Shown in pieces: positions 35,407 to 58,389 of a stretch of DNA of 64,000 bases; position 1 is the stretch's first letter; the number at the start of each line of letters is the position of its first letter. Position numbers and translations under genes: made by a program. The notes under the pieces are model-generated. The model made no database searches. It was not told the origin of the DNA and was given only the letters and a program-made list of their open reading frames with translations. The stretch comes from Listeria kieliensis (GTDB lineage Bacteria; Bacillota; Bacilli; Lactobacillales; Listeriaceae), in NCBI RefSeq assembly GCF_003369925.1, contig NZ_LARY01000002.1, forward strand, positions 434,001 through 498,000. Direction: 5' to 3'.

Positions 35407-36033
35407 ATGTCAAATGTACTATTTATCAAAGCTAACGGACGTCCAGCTGACAGTTCTGTTAGTGTAGCCTTGTATGAAAATTTCTTAGAAAGCTACAAAA
35501 CAAGCCATCCAAACGATCAAGTGACGGAAGTAAACTTATTTGAAGTTGATCTGCCTTATTACGATGGCACAATGATGAGCGGACTACATAAAGAAGTGGC
35601 TGGCGAGCCTCTTTCACCGGAAGAAAAACGTCTTGCTGATATTGCGAATGGTTACTTAAATCAATTTCTAGAAGCGGATAAGGTAGTTATGGCTTTCCCT
35701 CTTTGGAATTTCAGTATTCCAGCGCAATTCTTAACTTATCTATTTTACTTAAATCAAGCGGGAAAAACTTTCAAATACACACCAGAAGGTCCAGTTGGGC
35801 TTGTAGGCGATAAGAAAGTGGCATTGCTCAATGCGCGTGGCGGCATTTACTCGGATGGTCCACTTGAAAGTCATGAAATGTCTTTAAGCTATGTTAAAAA
35901 CATCTTGAACCATTTCGGTGTAACTGATATCGAAACGCTTGTTGTGGAAGGACACAATGCTACTCCGGATAAAGCACAAGCGATTATTAAAACAGGTTGC
36001 GATAAAGCTTGCTGTCTTGCCGAAACTTTTTGA
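35407..36033 (+). CDS. FMN-dependent NADH azoreductase
   Basis: A 208-residue flavodoxin-like quinone/azo reductase of the AzoR family. The FMN phosphate loop (KANGRPADSSVSVALYENF) is at residues 8-26, MAFPLWNFSIPAQFLTYL near residue 100 binds flavin, and LLNARGGIYSDGP near residue 140 completes the pocket. ATG 35407 with AGGAGG upstream. Detoxifies quinones and azo compounds using NADH, as a cytoplasmic dimer. Similar to lmo0786/lmo0611-type proteins. Confidence 0.92.
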   Translation: MSNVLFIKANGRPADSSVSVALYENFLESYKTSHPNDQVTEVNLFEVDLPYYDGTMMSGLHKEVAGEPLSPEEKRLADIANGYLNQFLEADKVVMAFPLWNFSIPAQFLTYLFYLNQAGKTFKYTPEGPVGLVGDKKVALLNARGGIYSDGPLESHEMSLSYVKNILNHFGVTDIETLVVEGHNATPDKAQAIIKTGCDKACCLAETF

Positions 36034-36061
36034 TCGTTTAGTTGTGAAATGAATTTTAAAT

Positions 36062-36127
36062 AAAAAAAGCAGAGAGCTTGGTACTAGCCATTGTTTAAAA
36101 TGGACACCAAGTAACTCTGCTTTTTTA
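36062..36127. terminator. Bidirectional terminator at the end of the F1-like cluster
   Basis: AAAAAAAGCAGAG...CTTGGT/ACCAAG...CTCTGCTTTTTT, a two-part stem serving azoreductase on the plus strand and the LPXTG gene on the minus strand. Confidence 0.8.
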
Positions 36128-36140
36128 TTTGTGTAACTTT

Positions 36141-39100
36141 TTAGTAGCGATTATCTTGTTGTTTTTTTCTTCGAGTTTGTCTTATGATGAAAATCGTTGT
36201 AAGGAGCACAAGAAGTCCTATTCCTGTTGGAAGCCAAGTTCGAATATCTCCTGTTTTAGGAAGACTCATAATAATGAATCGTTGCGGTTTCTCAGTAACG
36301 TTTTGTTTGGAGCGGATCGCTTTTTCTTTTGAACTTGTTATCTTGCTTTTAGAATTCTGTGGGGTTTTATTCGCAACATCTTTATTTGTATCTTTTCCAG
36401 GTTTTCCAGGCTTGCTAGGTTTTCCAGGCTTGCTAGGTTTTCCAGGTTTGACAGAGGTTTGCTTTTCATCATTTATGACTGTGACTTGAATGGCACCATT
36501 TAATTTTAATGGAACCACTGATGATTCTGCTTTACCTAACGATAAACGAGAGGATGGTCCCTCTTCTTCAAGCAACTCTTTTTCGTAGCTCAGTAGAACT
36601 TGATATTTTCCAGCTTCCGCTTTCACAGCGCTTGCGTCCATCAGGATGCTTGCTTGGTCATCGATGACTTGTCCGCTTTTTTCGCTGATTACACTTGGAC
36701 TTGCTTTTTGGCGAATGAGATTCTCTAGGATACCGGCTGATTCAGCTTCTTTGACTTCGCTTACTTTCAACTGGATATTCGTTCCCTTAATTCCCCAAGG
36801 ATCTCTTGACCATTTTGCGATCAGATTCAAACCGCCAACTGGCATTTTGAAAGAAGAGCTTACTTTTCCTGCTTCGCTATACCAGCCTTCAAATGTGTAT
36901 CCTAGGCGTATTGGTTTAGCAAGGGTATCCAAGTTGACTTTGCTATCCGTTGCTGCAAGAAAATCCGCTGGTTGTGTTGAAGGGTCTCCCCCGTTTACAT
37001 CAAAAGTGATGGTTTGATCGAGGGCTTTCCACTTCGCTACTAGCTTCGCGCCATCTGCTGGCATTTTGATCTCACTAGAAACTGGTTTTTCGCCGATATA
37101 CCAGCCTAAAAATGCGTATCCAGCTCGGGAAGGATCAGCAACTGTACTTAAATCAACGTTTGTATCTGTCGGAGCGATAATATCAGCTGGTTTGCTTGCA
37201 TTATCTCCGCCGTTCACGTCAAATTTGATCGTTTGGTCAAGGGCTTTCCACTTCGCCTTTAAGTTTAATCCACCAACTGGCATCGTGATCTTTCCGCTTC
37301 GTTGATTATCTTTTTCATCGAACCACCCTAAAAATTCGTAACCCTTTCGTGATGTCGTTGCTTTATCAAGATCGACTTGTGAATTTGTTGGAGCTGCGAT
37401 CGGTGAAACAGTCGATCCACCGTTTGCGTGGAATGTAATGATTTGATCTGAGGCCGACCATTCAGCTTGCAAATCTAGCCCGCCTGCCGGCATTTTGATC
37501 GTTCCTGTTACAAATTCCCCATCCACTTTATTCTTCCAGCCAACAAATGTATAACCTGAATAAACGGGTATCGGAATTTCACTGATATCAATGTCACTAT
37601 CGGTTGGCAGGGTGATGTTAGCCGGTTGTGTTGTTAAATCGCCACCATTCACATCGAAAGTGATTGTTTGGTCAAGGGCTTTCCACTTCGCTTTTAAGGC
37701 TAGTCCTCCTGCTGGCATCGTAATAGTTCCTGATACCTTATAATCGCCTTGATACCAACCTAAAAATTCGTAGCCGGATCGAACTGGATCTGCTATGGCA
37801 TTTAAATAAACGGAACTATCCGTTGAAGCGACAATATCGCTTGGCTTACTCCATTCTTTTCCGCCGTTGACATCAAATGTAATCGTTTGATCGAGCGCTT
37901 TCCAATGAGCTTTCAAGTTTAATCCGCCAATCGGCATGGTGAAGACATTCGGCATTTTGGTTGTTCCATTATACCAGCCTGTAAATGCGTAGCCGGACCG
38001 AGTTGGTTCTGCAATTTTACTTAGATCAACTTGATCACCAGTTGGAAGAGTGATATCTGCTGGTTCACTTGTCGTATCTCCGCCCATTACATCAAATGTA
38101 ATCGTTTCAGGAATCCCGATGTAATGTGCATACAAAACTGTATCTAGGTTACCAACTTCATAAGGGAATTCTACTTTTTCTCCCTCTGTTTTGGCTGTAT
38201 ACCAGCCAGAAAATGTGTAACCTGCTTTGCTTACGACTGGTCCTGTAGCAATTTCACCGCCAGGATACTTAAACACTTCAGTTGTGCTGAGTCCTGTTCC
38301 GCCTTGAGCATCATAACTGATTTTTGTCGGTGTCATTATTCCTACATTGATACCGATTGCTTCTTTTGAACTTGGTTCTATGCTGCTAATCTGAGCTTCT
38401 TTTTGATCTGCAGATACCTCGACTCGGTCACTCGCAACAAAGCGTTTGCTATCGTCTGTGACAGGACTCGTTATCACCACATCAATCAACTTTGTTTTTT
38501 CTAAGCCGACAAATTCATAACTTCCAGCTTTGCCATTGATGGTTTTCGTTGTGGTTGAAGCAACGATATTCTTCGTTCCAGTTTCGTAAGCTGTGACATT
38601 TATTCCGTTTAAGCCTGCTTCATCTGGGGTTACAAGTCCGTCTCTATTTTTATCTTGGAAAACTTGTCCTTTAACTACCCCTGTTTGCAGGCGAATCGCT
38701 ACAGCTTCACTTGGAACACTAGTAACGACGCCATCAAGCGATCTGCGAACAAGTGCTTTATAAATATTTACATTTCCTGCATCTCTATCTGCTGTTTCTT
38801 TATCCATGTCAATATCGAAAGTTATGAAGTCTTCACCGGGATTGTCTGTCGTTGCTTTTTCAATCGTATTGATTTTATCTTTCGTTTGGATGTAAACAGC
38901 ACGAATTTCAGTTTTATCTTCTATTTCATCCCAGGTTTTCCACTTTGGAGAATTAAACTGTAATTCATATTCCGTTGCATATAACACGGTGTAGTTATAC
39001 TTGTTTAAAGATAGATCCAATGGTTCTGTTAAATTCACTGTCCAACCAAATTTTTCTTTTTGTAACTGGTAAGATGGATCCGTTGTCTCGTTTCGTTTCG

Positions 39101-41636
39101 GGATCGGAATGATCGTTTGATAGCCATCCACTGTTTTTCCAGATGAATTTAAAATTTTAAGACCATACTGCGAATGACCTTCTGGATTTAAATCGATGAT
39201 CGTATTTGGCGTTCCATCATAATTGATAAACGCTCCACCATCTAAATTCGCTGCTGTCGTCACATTAAAATCAATATTGGCTTGGATAATAAGGTTTGCT
39301 GCCGGTAACGCTGTAAAGATGTTCTCCGTTACTTTTCGTTCACCTAGCTCATATTTATTTTTATCCACGCCCATTAATTTGTTTGTGTTTCGAATGGCTA
39401 CTTTAGAATCCATCGGCTCCATGTAAATTAAATTTGCTAGGGAATGCGTTTTTGTTGGACTCGTCTTAGAAACAGAAATACCTATTTTAATATTTTCAGT
39501 TCTTCTTTTAGGAGTAATTGCTGCGTTTACTTCATAGTCTGGGATAGAGAATTGATAAACTTTTGCGCCTGTATTATCCGTCATTTCAGTAACCGTCACG
39601 CTACCAGATGCGACAGTAAATTGATTCCCTACGCTATCCACCGCGACAAAGTTATCTGGTGTGATTGTAATATCTCCCTCTTCACGAGCATATAGATTGA
39701 TTCCCTTAAAAGCCGAAACCATACCATCATTTCCATCTCCTTTTACAATAACCGAAGAAAAAACGTTGGCTTGCTCTCCGCCGAATAAATTCGCACCTGA
39801 GCTCCGCACAAGTCCAGCAAAATCAGCATTTTTAGTCACCGTAACGGAAGCTTTCGTCGTTTCTAATTCACCGAGCGGCGCATCAGCATCTCCGTATCTC
39901 AGTTCATTATTAATGGTATCGCCAATTTGAACAGAAGCTTTCACATTCCCATAAAACTGGAGTCCACCTGTTCCGAAATATTCACTGCTTGAGCCGGAAT
40001 AATCGGCTGGAACGTCATCTGTCCATTCAACAGAGGCAATATATTCACCTTCGGCTTGTTCATATTTGGCTAAGTCAACGATTTGGTCCACATTTTCCGT
40101 AGAACTGTTATCTGGAACATTCACCACTCGCCCTGTTGTCGTTGTTAATTTAATGTTCTTCGTTTTTCCGCCTACAGTAGCGACACGCATTGCCTGTACT
40201 TTCAATTGATCTGTATCGAAACTGGCTTCAAATTTTTGATTGGTTACGGGTTGGATTTGTTTATTTTGTATATTGAATTTTCCTAAATAAGAGTAATTTG
40301 ATCCCTCATTTTTCGGAAACTGACGAGAACTGTCTGATGAAGTTAATTTGTTTTCAAATTCTTTTGCAACCTCGACACCTACTTCAGCTTTCGAAATGAG
40401 TGGAGCACCAACAACCTCTTCGCGATTGTTGGCTTGATAATTTTGCTTACCAGTAGTTGCTACATGTAGCGCTGTTCCAGCTTCAATATCTTCAGGATCA
40501 ACTCCTTCTGCAAAAGCCACTTTATAATAAATACTTCCCATGGCTAACACTTGTTTTGCAGAAACAATGGCGTACTTATATTCGTCATCTTCTTTTTCGG
40601 GTAGTTCCTGAATCGAAACTGAAGCAGCTTGTGGGAAGACAGCCGCTTTTAAATCCAAGCGTTTATCATATTTCACTTCATATGAATAGGAATCTAGGTA
40701 AGCTCCCACACCTTCAATGGCTTGTCCACCAGTTGTCATGAAATAAAAGGTTCCCGTAGAAAATGTCCCTGTTTCCCCGCGGAAAACTTGCTTATATTTT
40801 TGCGAAGCTTTCGCAAAAAATCGTGGAACAATCTTTGCACCTGACAATAAAGTGATTTTTTCGAAAGATTCATGATAGAAATTTTCATTTCCTGATTCTG
40901 AATAGCTCACTTCAATTGGATCGATGTAGTTTCTTCCGCCGCCTTCATTAATCAAGAAACGATTATTTACGCCTAGTGTGATTGTCATATTCACTGTGGA
41001 AACAGTATTGGCTAGCTCATATGTGACCGTTCCAGAGCTCACCATATCTTTTCCATATATTTTCGGATATTCTATCGTTGCACCTGTCACAACAGAAGCT
41101 AATTGGCTTGAAAGCGCTGACCGGTCAAAAACAAGTTTTCCTCCGCTTCTTTTGAATCCTGGTAAAGAGCTATATTCAAATTCCTTAGAAAGCTTGATCG
41201 TTATTTTTTTCCCAGCTACAGGACTTGGATTGAAATGAGCTTCTAGAGATAAATTATTATCAAATCTCTCTGCCCCAATAAAGTTCTCCCATTTGTAGGA
41301 ATGCACGTTATCTCCGGCAAGTGATTGACCATTGAAACTAGCCTCTGGAGCTTCTCCTTCTGTCTTTTCTAACTTAGGTTTTGCAGTTTCTTCACTTAAA
41401 GGTTGATTTTCCTCTGGTATAGTTTCTTTTTTTGGAGACAGATTTTCCACTTCTTTTCCAGTTGAATCTGTTTCGGTAGGTTCCTTAGAAAGAGACTCTT
41501 TTTCCCCTGCATCAGTAACTTGTGCTGAACTCGGAGCAGTTGCTGGCTCTTGTTCTGCTCTCCCTACAGTTGGGACAATAAATTGCAGTACCAGTGCCAT
41601 TACCGTGACTATTATCAGTCGTTTTTTTATCTTCAT
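36141..41636 (-). CDS. LPXTG cell-wall surface protein with seven Listeria-Bacteroides repeats
   Basis: An 1831-residue sortase substrate. The signal peptide ends near residue 27 (TVGRA). A Ser/Glu/Thr-rich segment covers 28-110. A large adhesin-like beta region runs to about 985. An SdrD-B-like domain (GQVFQDKNRDGLVTPDEAGLN) lies near 990-1070. Seven Flg_new repeats of about 72 residues span roughly 1104-1609 (consensus ITFDVNGGD...GYxFxGWY...MPxGGLxLxAxWKALDQ). Then come a WGI-type domain, a PGKPSKPGKP linker, LPKTGD near 1792, a hydrophobic segment and a basic tail RRKKQQ. Last gene of the F1-like ATPase cluster, 19 bases after the polytopic protein, with GGGGGG as ribosome site. Probably a surface partner or adhesin. 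Confidence 0.92.
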   Translation of the reverse strand: MKIKKRLIIVTVMALVLQFIVPTVGRAEQEPATAPSSAQVTDAGEKESLSKEPTETDSTGKEVENLSPKKETIPEENQPLSEETAKPKLEKTEGEAPEASFNGQSLAGDNVHSYKWENFIGAERFDNNLSLEAHFNPSPVAGKKITIKLSKEFEYSSLPGFKRSGGKLVFDRSALSSQLASVVTGATIEYPKIYGKDMVSSGTVTYELANTVSTVNMTITLGVNNRFLINEGGGRNYIDPIEVSYSESGNENFYHESFEKITLLSGAKIVPRFFAKASQKYKQVFRGETGTFSTGTFYFMTTGGQAIEGVGAYLDSYSYEVKYDKRLDLKAAVFPQAASVSIQELPEKEDDEYKYAIVSAKQVLAMGSIYYKVAFAEGVDPEDIEAGTALHVATTGKQNYQANNREEVVGAPLISKAEVGVEVAKEFENKLTSSDSSRQFPKNEGSNYSYLGKFNIQNKQIQPVTNQKFEASFDTDQLKVQAMRVATVGGKTKNIKLTTTTGRVVNVPDNSSTENVDQIVDLAKYEQAEGEYIASVEWTDDVPADYSGSSSEYFGTGGLQFYGNVKASVQIGDTINNELRYGDADAPLGELETTKASVTVTKNADFAGLVRSSGANLFGGEQANVFSSVIVKGDGNDGMVSAFKGINLYAREEGDITITPDNFVAVDSVGNQFTVASGSVTVTEMTDNTGAKVYQFSIPDYEVNAAITPKRRTENIKIGISVSKTSPTKTHSLANLIYMEPMDSKVAIRNTNKLMGVDKNKYELGERKVTENIFTALPAANLIIQANIDFNVTTAANLDGGAFINYDGTPNTIIDLNPEGHSQYGLKILNSSGKTVDGYQTIIPIPKRNETTDPSYQLQKEKFGWTVNLTEPLDLSLNKYNYTVLYATEYELQFNSPKWKTWDEIEDKTEIRAVYIQTKDKINTIEKATTDNPGEDFITFDIDMDKETADRDAGNVNIYKALVRRSLDGVVTSVPSEAVAIRLQTGVVKGQVFQDKNRDGLVTPDEAGLNGINVTAYETGTKNIVASTTTKTINGKAGSYEFVGLEKTKLIDVVITSPVTDDSKRFVASDRVEVSADQKEAQISSIEPSSKEAIGINVGIMTPTKISYDAQGGTGLSTTEVFKYPGGEIATGPVVSKAGYTFSGWYTAKTEGEKVEFPYEVGNLDTVLYAHYIGIPETITFDVMGGDTTSEPADITLPTGDQVDLSKIAEPTRSGYAFTGWYNGTTKMPNVFTMPIGGLNLKAHWKALDQTITFDVNGGKEWSKPSDIVASTDSSVYLNAIADPVRSGYEFLGWYQGDYKVSGTITMPAGGLALKAKWKALDQTITFDVNGGDLTTQPANITLPTDSDIDISEIPIPVYSGYTFVGWKNKVDGEFVTGTIKMPAGGLDLQAEWSASDQIITFHANGGSTVSPIAAPTNSQVDLDKATTSRKGYEFLGWFDEKDNQRSGKITMPVGGLNLKAKWKALDQTIKFDVNGGDNASKPADIIAPTDTNVDLSTVADPSRAGYAFLGWYIGEKPVSSEIKMPADGAKLVAKWKALDQTITFDVNGGDPSTQPADFLAATDSKVNLDTLAKPIRLGYTFEGWYSEAGKVSSSFKMPVGGLNLIAKWSRDPWGIKGTNIQLKVSEVKEAESAGILENLIRQKASPSVISEKSGQVIDDQASILMDASAVKAEAGKYQVLLSYEKELLEEEGPSSRLSLGKAESSVVPLKLNGAIQVTVINDEKQTSVKPGKPSKPGKPSKPGKPGKDTNKDVANKTPQNSKSKITSSKEKAIRSKQNVTEKPQRFIIMSLPKTGDIRTWLPTGIGLLVLLTTIFIIRQTRRKKQQDNRY
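36810..38330 (-). repeat. Seven tandem ~216-bp coding repeats
   Basis: DNA encoding the seven Listeria-Bacteroides (Flg_new) modules of the LPXTG protein. Modules 2, 3, 5, 6 and 7 share near-identical junctions (AKWKALDQTITFDVNGG), indicating recent duplication or gene conversion; modules 1 and 4 are more diverged. Copy number may vary between strains. Confidence 0.85.
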
Positions 41637-41654
41637 TGTTATCCCCCCATATTT

Positions 41655-42576
<922 letters not shown>

Positions 42577-42596
42577 TGTAAGTCTCTCCTTTCTGC

Positions 42597-50043
<7,447 letters not shown>

Positions 50044-50131
50044 TCATTCTTTTTTAGTACTTTGCAAATAATTAATCAGCATCGTTGCGATTTTCTCGCC
50101 AAATTTTCCGGTTTCAATGAAACGATCTATA

Positions 50132-55555
<5,424 letters not shown>

Positions 55556-55564
55556 TTATATAAA

Positions 55565-55599
55565 ATTTTAAATAAAAATAATTATCATTTATTTAAAAT
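55565..55599. promoter_or_regulatory. 12-bp inverted repeat before the giant-protein gene
   Basis: ATTTTAAATAAA (55565-55576), 11-base spacer, TTTATTTAAAAT (55588-55599). It starts at the stop codon of the Crp-like gene and ends 37 bases before the TTG start. It is either a regulator operator or a weak A/T terminator for the upstream gene. Confidence 0.5.
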
Positions 55600-56231
55600 C
55601 AGGCGGGTTTGAATTCTAATGCTTCCATGTTTAATTGCCAAGGAGAAGCCATAATATCGACAATCCCTTTTTTATGCAAGCTATGTATGACAGAAGAAGT
55701 TGTGGAAACAGAGCAATTTGCAAATCTAGCTAAAACCTTTATTTGAAGCCAGTGTGGAAGTTTTAACTTAAGGCTTTTAGAGGAGTAGGAAATAGAAATA
55801 AAATAAAGTGTTTCAAGAATCTTATTTTCTGGAAATTCTACTGCTAGCATTTCTTGGCGTTCTAAATCAGCTTCTAGTTTTTCAGCAACCTGTAAGAATA
55901 AGTTAGAAAGCAACTTTTCTTCTTCTAACTTCTCAAATACTTCATCTGCTTTAATAAACGATATTTCTGATTCCTCAAGTGCCTTAAGCATAATCGTATG
56001 AGTAGTAGGAACAATGATTGTTTCTTGAAAGAAAGATCTTGTGAAAAATTTTCGCTGCTCAACGCTTTCTTTTACTAAAACTCCTTTTCTCACGATCGCA
56101 ATATGCTCTTTACTCACAACAACCACTTCTCCGGCAAGAACTTTTTTATTTTGCTTATGAAACTTTCTCGCAAGATAAGAGTACATAATCGAATCTTTTT
56201 TCAAATACTCATGGAATTCCAAATATCTCAT
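55599..56231 (-). CDS. Divergent Crp/Fnr-like regulator (210 aa)
   Basis: A 210-residue protein with a shortened cNMP-like beta-roll (about 20-105; GEVVVVSKEHIAIVRKGVLV) and a C-terminal helix-turn-helix (about 160-205; LARFANCSVSTTSSVIHSLHKKGIVDI). ATG 56231 with AAGGAAGG upstream. Conservation with Crp is weak. It lies upstream of the giant membrane protein in the same direction, 70 bases away, and may regulate or be cotranscribed with the ATPase cluster. Confidence 0.78.
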   Translation of the reverse strand: MRYLEFHEYLKKDSIMYSYLARKFHKQNKKVLAGEVVVVSKEHIAIVRKGVLVKESVEQRKFFTRSFFQETIIVPTTHTIMLKALEESEISFIKADEVFEKLEEEKLLSNLFLQVAEKLEADLERQEMLAVEFPENKILETLYFISISYSSKSLKLKLPHWLQIKVLARFANCSVSTTSSVIHSLHKKGIVDIMASPWQLNMEALEFKPA

Positions 56232-56520
56232 TTTATACCTTCCTTCTCTGCAATTTTTATACCTTCTTTTTTAGTCATTTAACTTTCACTTAACATTATC
56301 TGTAAATTCAAGTGTGAATTATAGAGAAAAATAAACGTATTTTACGATTGAACGAGCTTTTTTTGTCACTTTTCCGTAACAAACAGAAACTTCAATGCAG
56401 TAAATTTAAAGCTTATATTTCCGTCATTTCGCATTGAGAAGCCATTTGTGAACTCCGTTAATTAATTTACGAAACCTTTTTTTCTCTCAAAAGATCGAAA
56501 ATAATTTACGTCTCTTGTTA
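56232..56520. other. Intergenic region between two regulator genes
   Basis: 289 AT-rich bases. A TATAAT-like -10 for the 210-aa regulator is visible on the minus strand near 56319, but no good -35 is, consistent with activator dependence. I see no ORF with a ribosome site and no clear terminator for the upstream Crp/Fnr gene. Confidence 0.4.
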
Positions 56521-57270
56521 TCAGCCTTTCTTGAAGAAAGATTCATCCGCTTGATTCGTAGCTTTGCTAATAGAATAATCACTTAAAACTTCTTGCTTGA
56601 GATAATTTAGTAACCGCTTAAAATCAATCATTTTATGTCCATGACGCTGAATAAGAACGCCATTTTTAAGAAGTGCTCGGTAAGCTTCTGTTGCTCGAGA
56701 CTTTCCCGTATTACTCATTTCTGATACAAATGTTTGTGTGACAAATGAAGGTAATATAATTAAATTGCGATCTTTCTTATGTTGCTCGCCAACCTTTTCA
56801 GCAATTCGAAACAGGGTCCACGCAATTTTATCTTGTGGTCGTTTATTCGATATCGCATAAGAAAACGAAACATTAATTAGTTGAATAATCGTTCTTTCAA
56901 AAAATTGATGATATTGCCTAGGATCCACATATAAGTGAGAAAGCAAAAATTCCTTTTCAATCTCATAAATTTCTACTAAACCAAGTGCGACAACTTGATA
57001 TTGAATGAGTCCAGGTATATCCCACTCGCCTCGAGCTTCCTTTAAGGCTTCAATATTTACAATGTCTCCTGCAACAAGAATTTCTGAATTCGTTTTTTCT
57101 CCTTGGCGATTAGTCGTTTGGACTGAAAGAATACCTTGTTTAATTAATAGAATCTTATTGTCTTTGGGTTTCGCACTGTTATAACAAATTTGATTATTTT
57201 TATAGTATTTCGTCTTCCAAAAAATCGAATACCATTTTTGAAAATCATTCATTTCTTGAAAAATGACCAT
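56521..57270 (-). CDS. Crp/Fnr-family regulator (249 aa)
   Basis: A 249-residue regulator with an N-terminal beta-roll (about 25-120; NKILLIKQGILSVQTTNRQGEKT, ILVAGDIVNIEAL) and a C-terminal winged helix (about 175-220; TQTFVSEMSNTGKSRATEAYRALLKNGVL). ATG 57270 with GGAGG seven bases upstream. A perfect-arm palindrome lies at about -36 of its predicted promoter, suggesting autoregulation. PrfA-like architecture, but no glutathione-site assignment is possible. Confidence 0.82.
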   Translation of the reverse strand: MVIFQEMNDFQKWYSIFWKTKYYKNNQICYNSAKPKDNKILLIKQGILSVQTTNRQGEKTNSEILVAGDIVNIEALKEARGEWDIPGLIQYQVVALGLVEIYEIEKEFLLSHLYVDPRQYHQFFERTIIQLINVSFSYAISNKRPQDKIAWTLFRIAEKVGEQHKKDRNLIILPSFVTQTFVSEMSNTGKSRATEAYRALLKNGVLIQRHGHKMIDFKRLLNYLKQEVLSDYSISKATNQADESFFKKG

Positions 57271-57372
57271 TCATTTTCCTCCTTTTTTATCTAGCTTTCG
57301 TTGTATGGACTCCACTTAAACATACAAATTAAGTGACAAGAAAATAATCTCAGTATACAAAATTAAACGTCT

Positions 57373-57390
57373 AAAAAATGAGCATTTTTT
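57373..57390. promoter_or_regulatory. Palindromic operator candidate, copy 1
   Basis: AAAAAATG-AG-CATTTTTT, followed by GAAC. Centre lies about 36 bases before the predicted start of the 249-aa Crp/Fnr gene, the zone used by Crp/PrfA-type activators or promoter-blocking repressors. Confidence 0.55.
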
Positions 57391-57420
57391 GAACAGCCTT
57401 ACTCAGCAAAAGTAATAAAT

Positions 57421-57460
57421 AAAAAAGTTCGCCTTCCGCAATGGGTTGGCAGACTTTTTT
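57421..57460. terminator. Candidate terminator
   Basis: AAAAAAGTTCGCC/GGCAGACTTTTTT imperfect stem flanked by A- and T-runs; separates the two palindromes. Confidence 0.55.
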
Positions 57461-57490
57461 AGAGAAAAAAACAAAAAAATGCTGTCGTTC

Positions 57491-57508
57491 AAAAAATGCT
57501 CATTTAAA
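57491..57508. promoter_or_regulatory. Palindromic operator candidate, copy 2
   Basis: AAAAAATG-CT-CATTTAAA preceded by GTTC; it is the inverse copy of the 57373 site (shared AAATGAGCATTTTTTGAAC read on the other strand), 101 bases away. Confidence 0.5.
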
Positions 57509-57783
57509 CAACAAAAATCAGTTTCTTTCTCTAACATCATGAACTCCTTTTCTTTACAAAGTAAACAATCGCATGCAATTCAAATACTTTAATAAACACT
57601 ACATGAGTTCTTTCAAGCAATCATGAATTCACCCCAACTTGGTGAATTTGCCACGCTTATGAACAGCACCTATCCGAATTTTAATATGCTGACGAGCTTT
57701 TCCAAATCCCCCAAAGAAACAAAAAAAGTTTTTTTGTGTCTTTTTTGTGAACAAATGAATAATCTCTTCTTGATTTTGCTACA

Positions 57784-57830
57784 AAAAAGAAGCCAAGAAA
57801 GTTAAAACTTGCTTTCTTGGCCCTTTTTTA
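57784..57830. terminator. Terminator of the cst-like operon
   Basis: GCCAAGAAAG/CTTTCTTGGC stem with flanking A- and T-runs, six bases after the CstR-like stop. Confidence 0.82.
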
Positions 57831-57835
57831 TTAAC

Positions 57836-58120
57836 TTACCTACTTTTCACAAGTAATTGAATGGCTTCTTCGATATAAGCATCCGTTTGATCCGTTCCAT
57901 CCTGTTCAGCATTTTCTATACAAGCTGCTAAGTTTTGAGCTACAACCAGTCCAATCACTCGATCTACACTTGTTCTAACTGCACTTAATTGCGTCACAAT
58001 TTCACGACATTCTTTTTCTTCTTCCATCATTTTTAAAATACCGCGAATTTGCCCTTCTGCCCGCTTCAAGCGATTTTTCATTTTAGCATCATAGATTAAT
58101 TCTCCAGATCGCCCTGCCAT
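57836..58120 (-). CDS. cstR: CsoR-family persulfide-sensing repressor (CstR type)
   Basis: A 94-residue helical CsoR/DUF156 regulator. Cys38 (KECREIV) and Cys67 (AACIEN) are the conserved pair. The copper-binding His of CsoR is replaced by Asn63 (AQNLAAC), which points to the CstR persulfide sensor. Surroundings agree: rhodaneses and CoA-disulfide reductase upstream in one operon, and a GC-tract palindrome in the promoter. ATG 58120 overlaps the rhodanese gene by 25 bases with GGGAGG upstream. Confidence 0.88.
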   Translation of the reverse strand: MAGRSGELIYDAKMKNRLKRAEGQIRGILKMMEEEKECREIVTQLSAVRTSVDRVIGLVVAQNLAACIENAEQDGTDQTDAYIEEAIQLLVKSR

Positions 58121-58389
58121 GCGCCCATTCCTCCCATTACATTTGTGACTTGATAGCCTTTAGCACTTAGAAAAATCGAAGCTTGTTCCGAGCGTCCGCC
58201 AGCGTAACAAATGATCGCATAATCTACTTTCGGATCAAGTTCATTGAACCGCTCTCCTAACTCATGAACCGGGATATTTTGCGCTTTTGGGATGTGTCCT
58301 TTTTGAAAATCTTCTGCATCACGTACATCTAAAATTTGATAGTTCGCTAAGCTTTGACGAAGCTCAGCTGTTGTTGTCGATAAATACAT
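58096..58389 (-). CDS. Single-domain rhodanese (sulfurtransferase)
   Basis: A 97-residue rhodanese with the active loop CYAGGRS (Cys about residue 61) and LDVRDAEDFQKGHIPKAQNIP N-terminal motif. Carries persulfide sulfur in the cytoplasm. Start directly abuts the stop of the CoA-disulfide reductase gene with GGTGG upstream. Part of the sulfide-detoxification operon. Confidence 0.92.
   Translation of the reverse strand: MYLSTTTAELRQSLANYQILDVRDAEDFQKGHIPKAQNIPVHELGERFNELDPKVDYAIICYAGGRSEQASIFLSAKGYQVTNVMGGMGAWQGDLEN

Larger units (their letters stand above)
57271..57835. other. 565-bp intergenic region
   Basis: Holds a -10 TATACT on the minus strand (57357-57352), two palindromes (57373-57390, 57491-57508), a small terminator (57421-57460) and the terminator of the cst operon (57784-57830). 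Between 57510 and 57780 I see no supported gene; an open frame at 57623 has no ribosome site. Confidence 0.6.

Noticed and set aside
36810-38330. Regular repeats resembling a CRISPR array
   Set aside because: The period is about 216 bp, in frame, and encodes Flg_new protein modules; no short identical direct repeats with unique spacers.
57623-57805. 60-codon open frame in the intergenic region
   Set aside because: No Shine-Dalgarno, no recognisable protein features, and it runs into a terminator hairpin.
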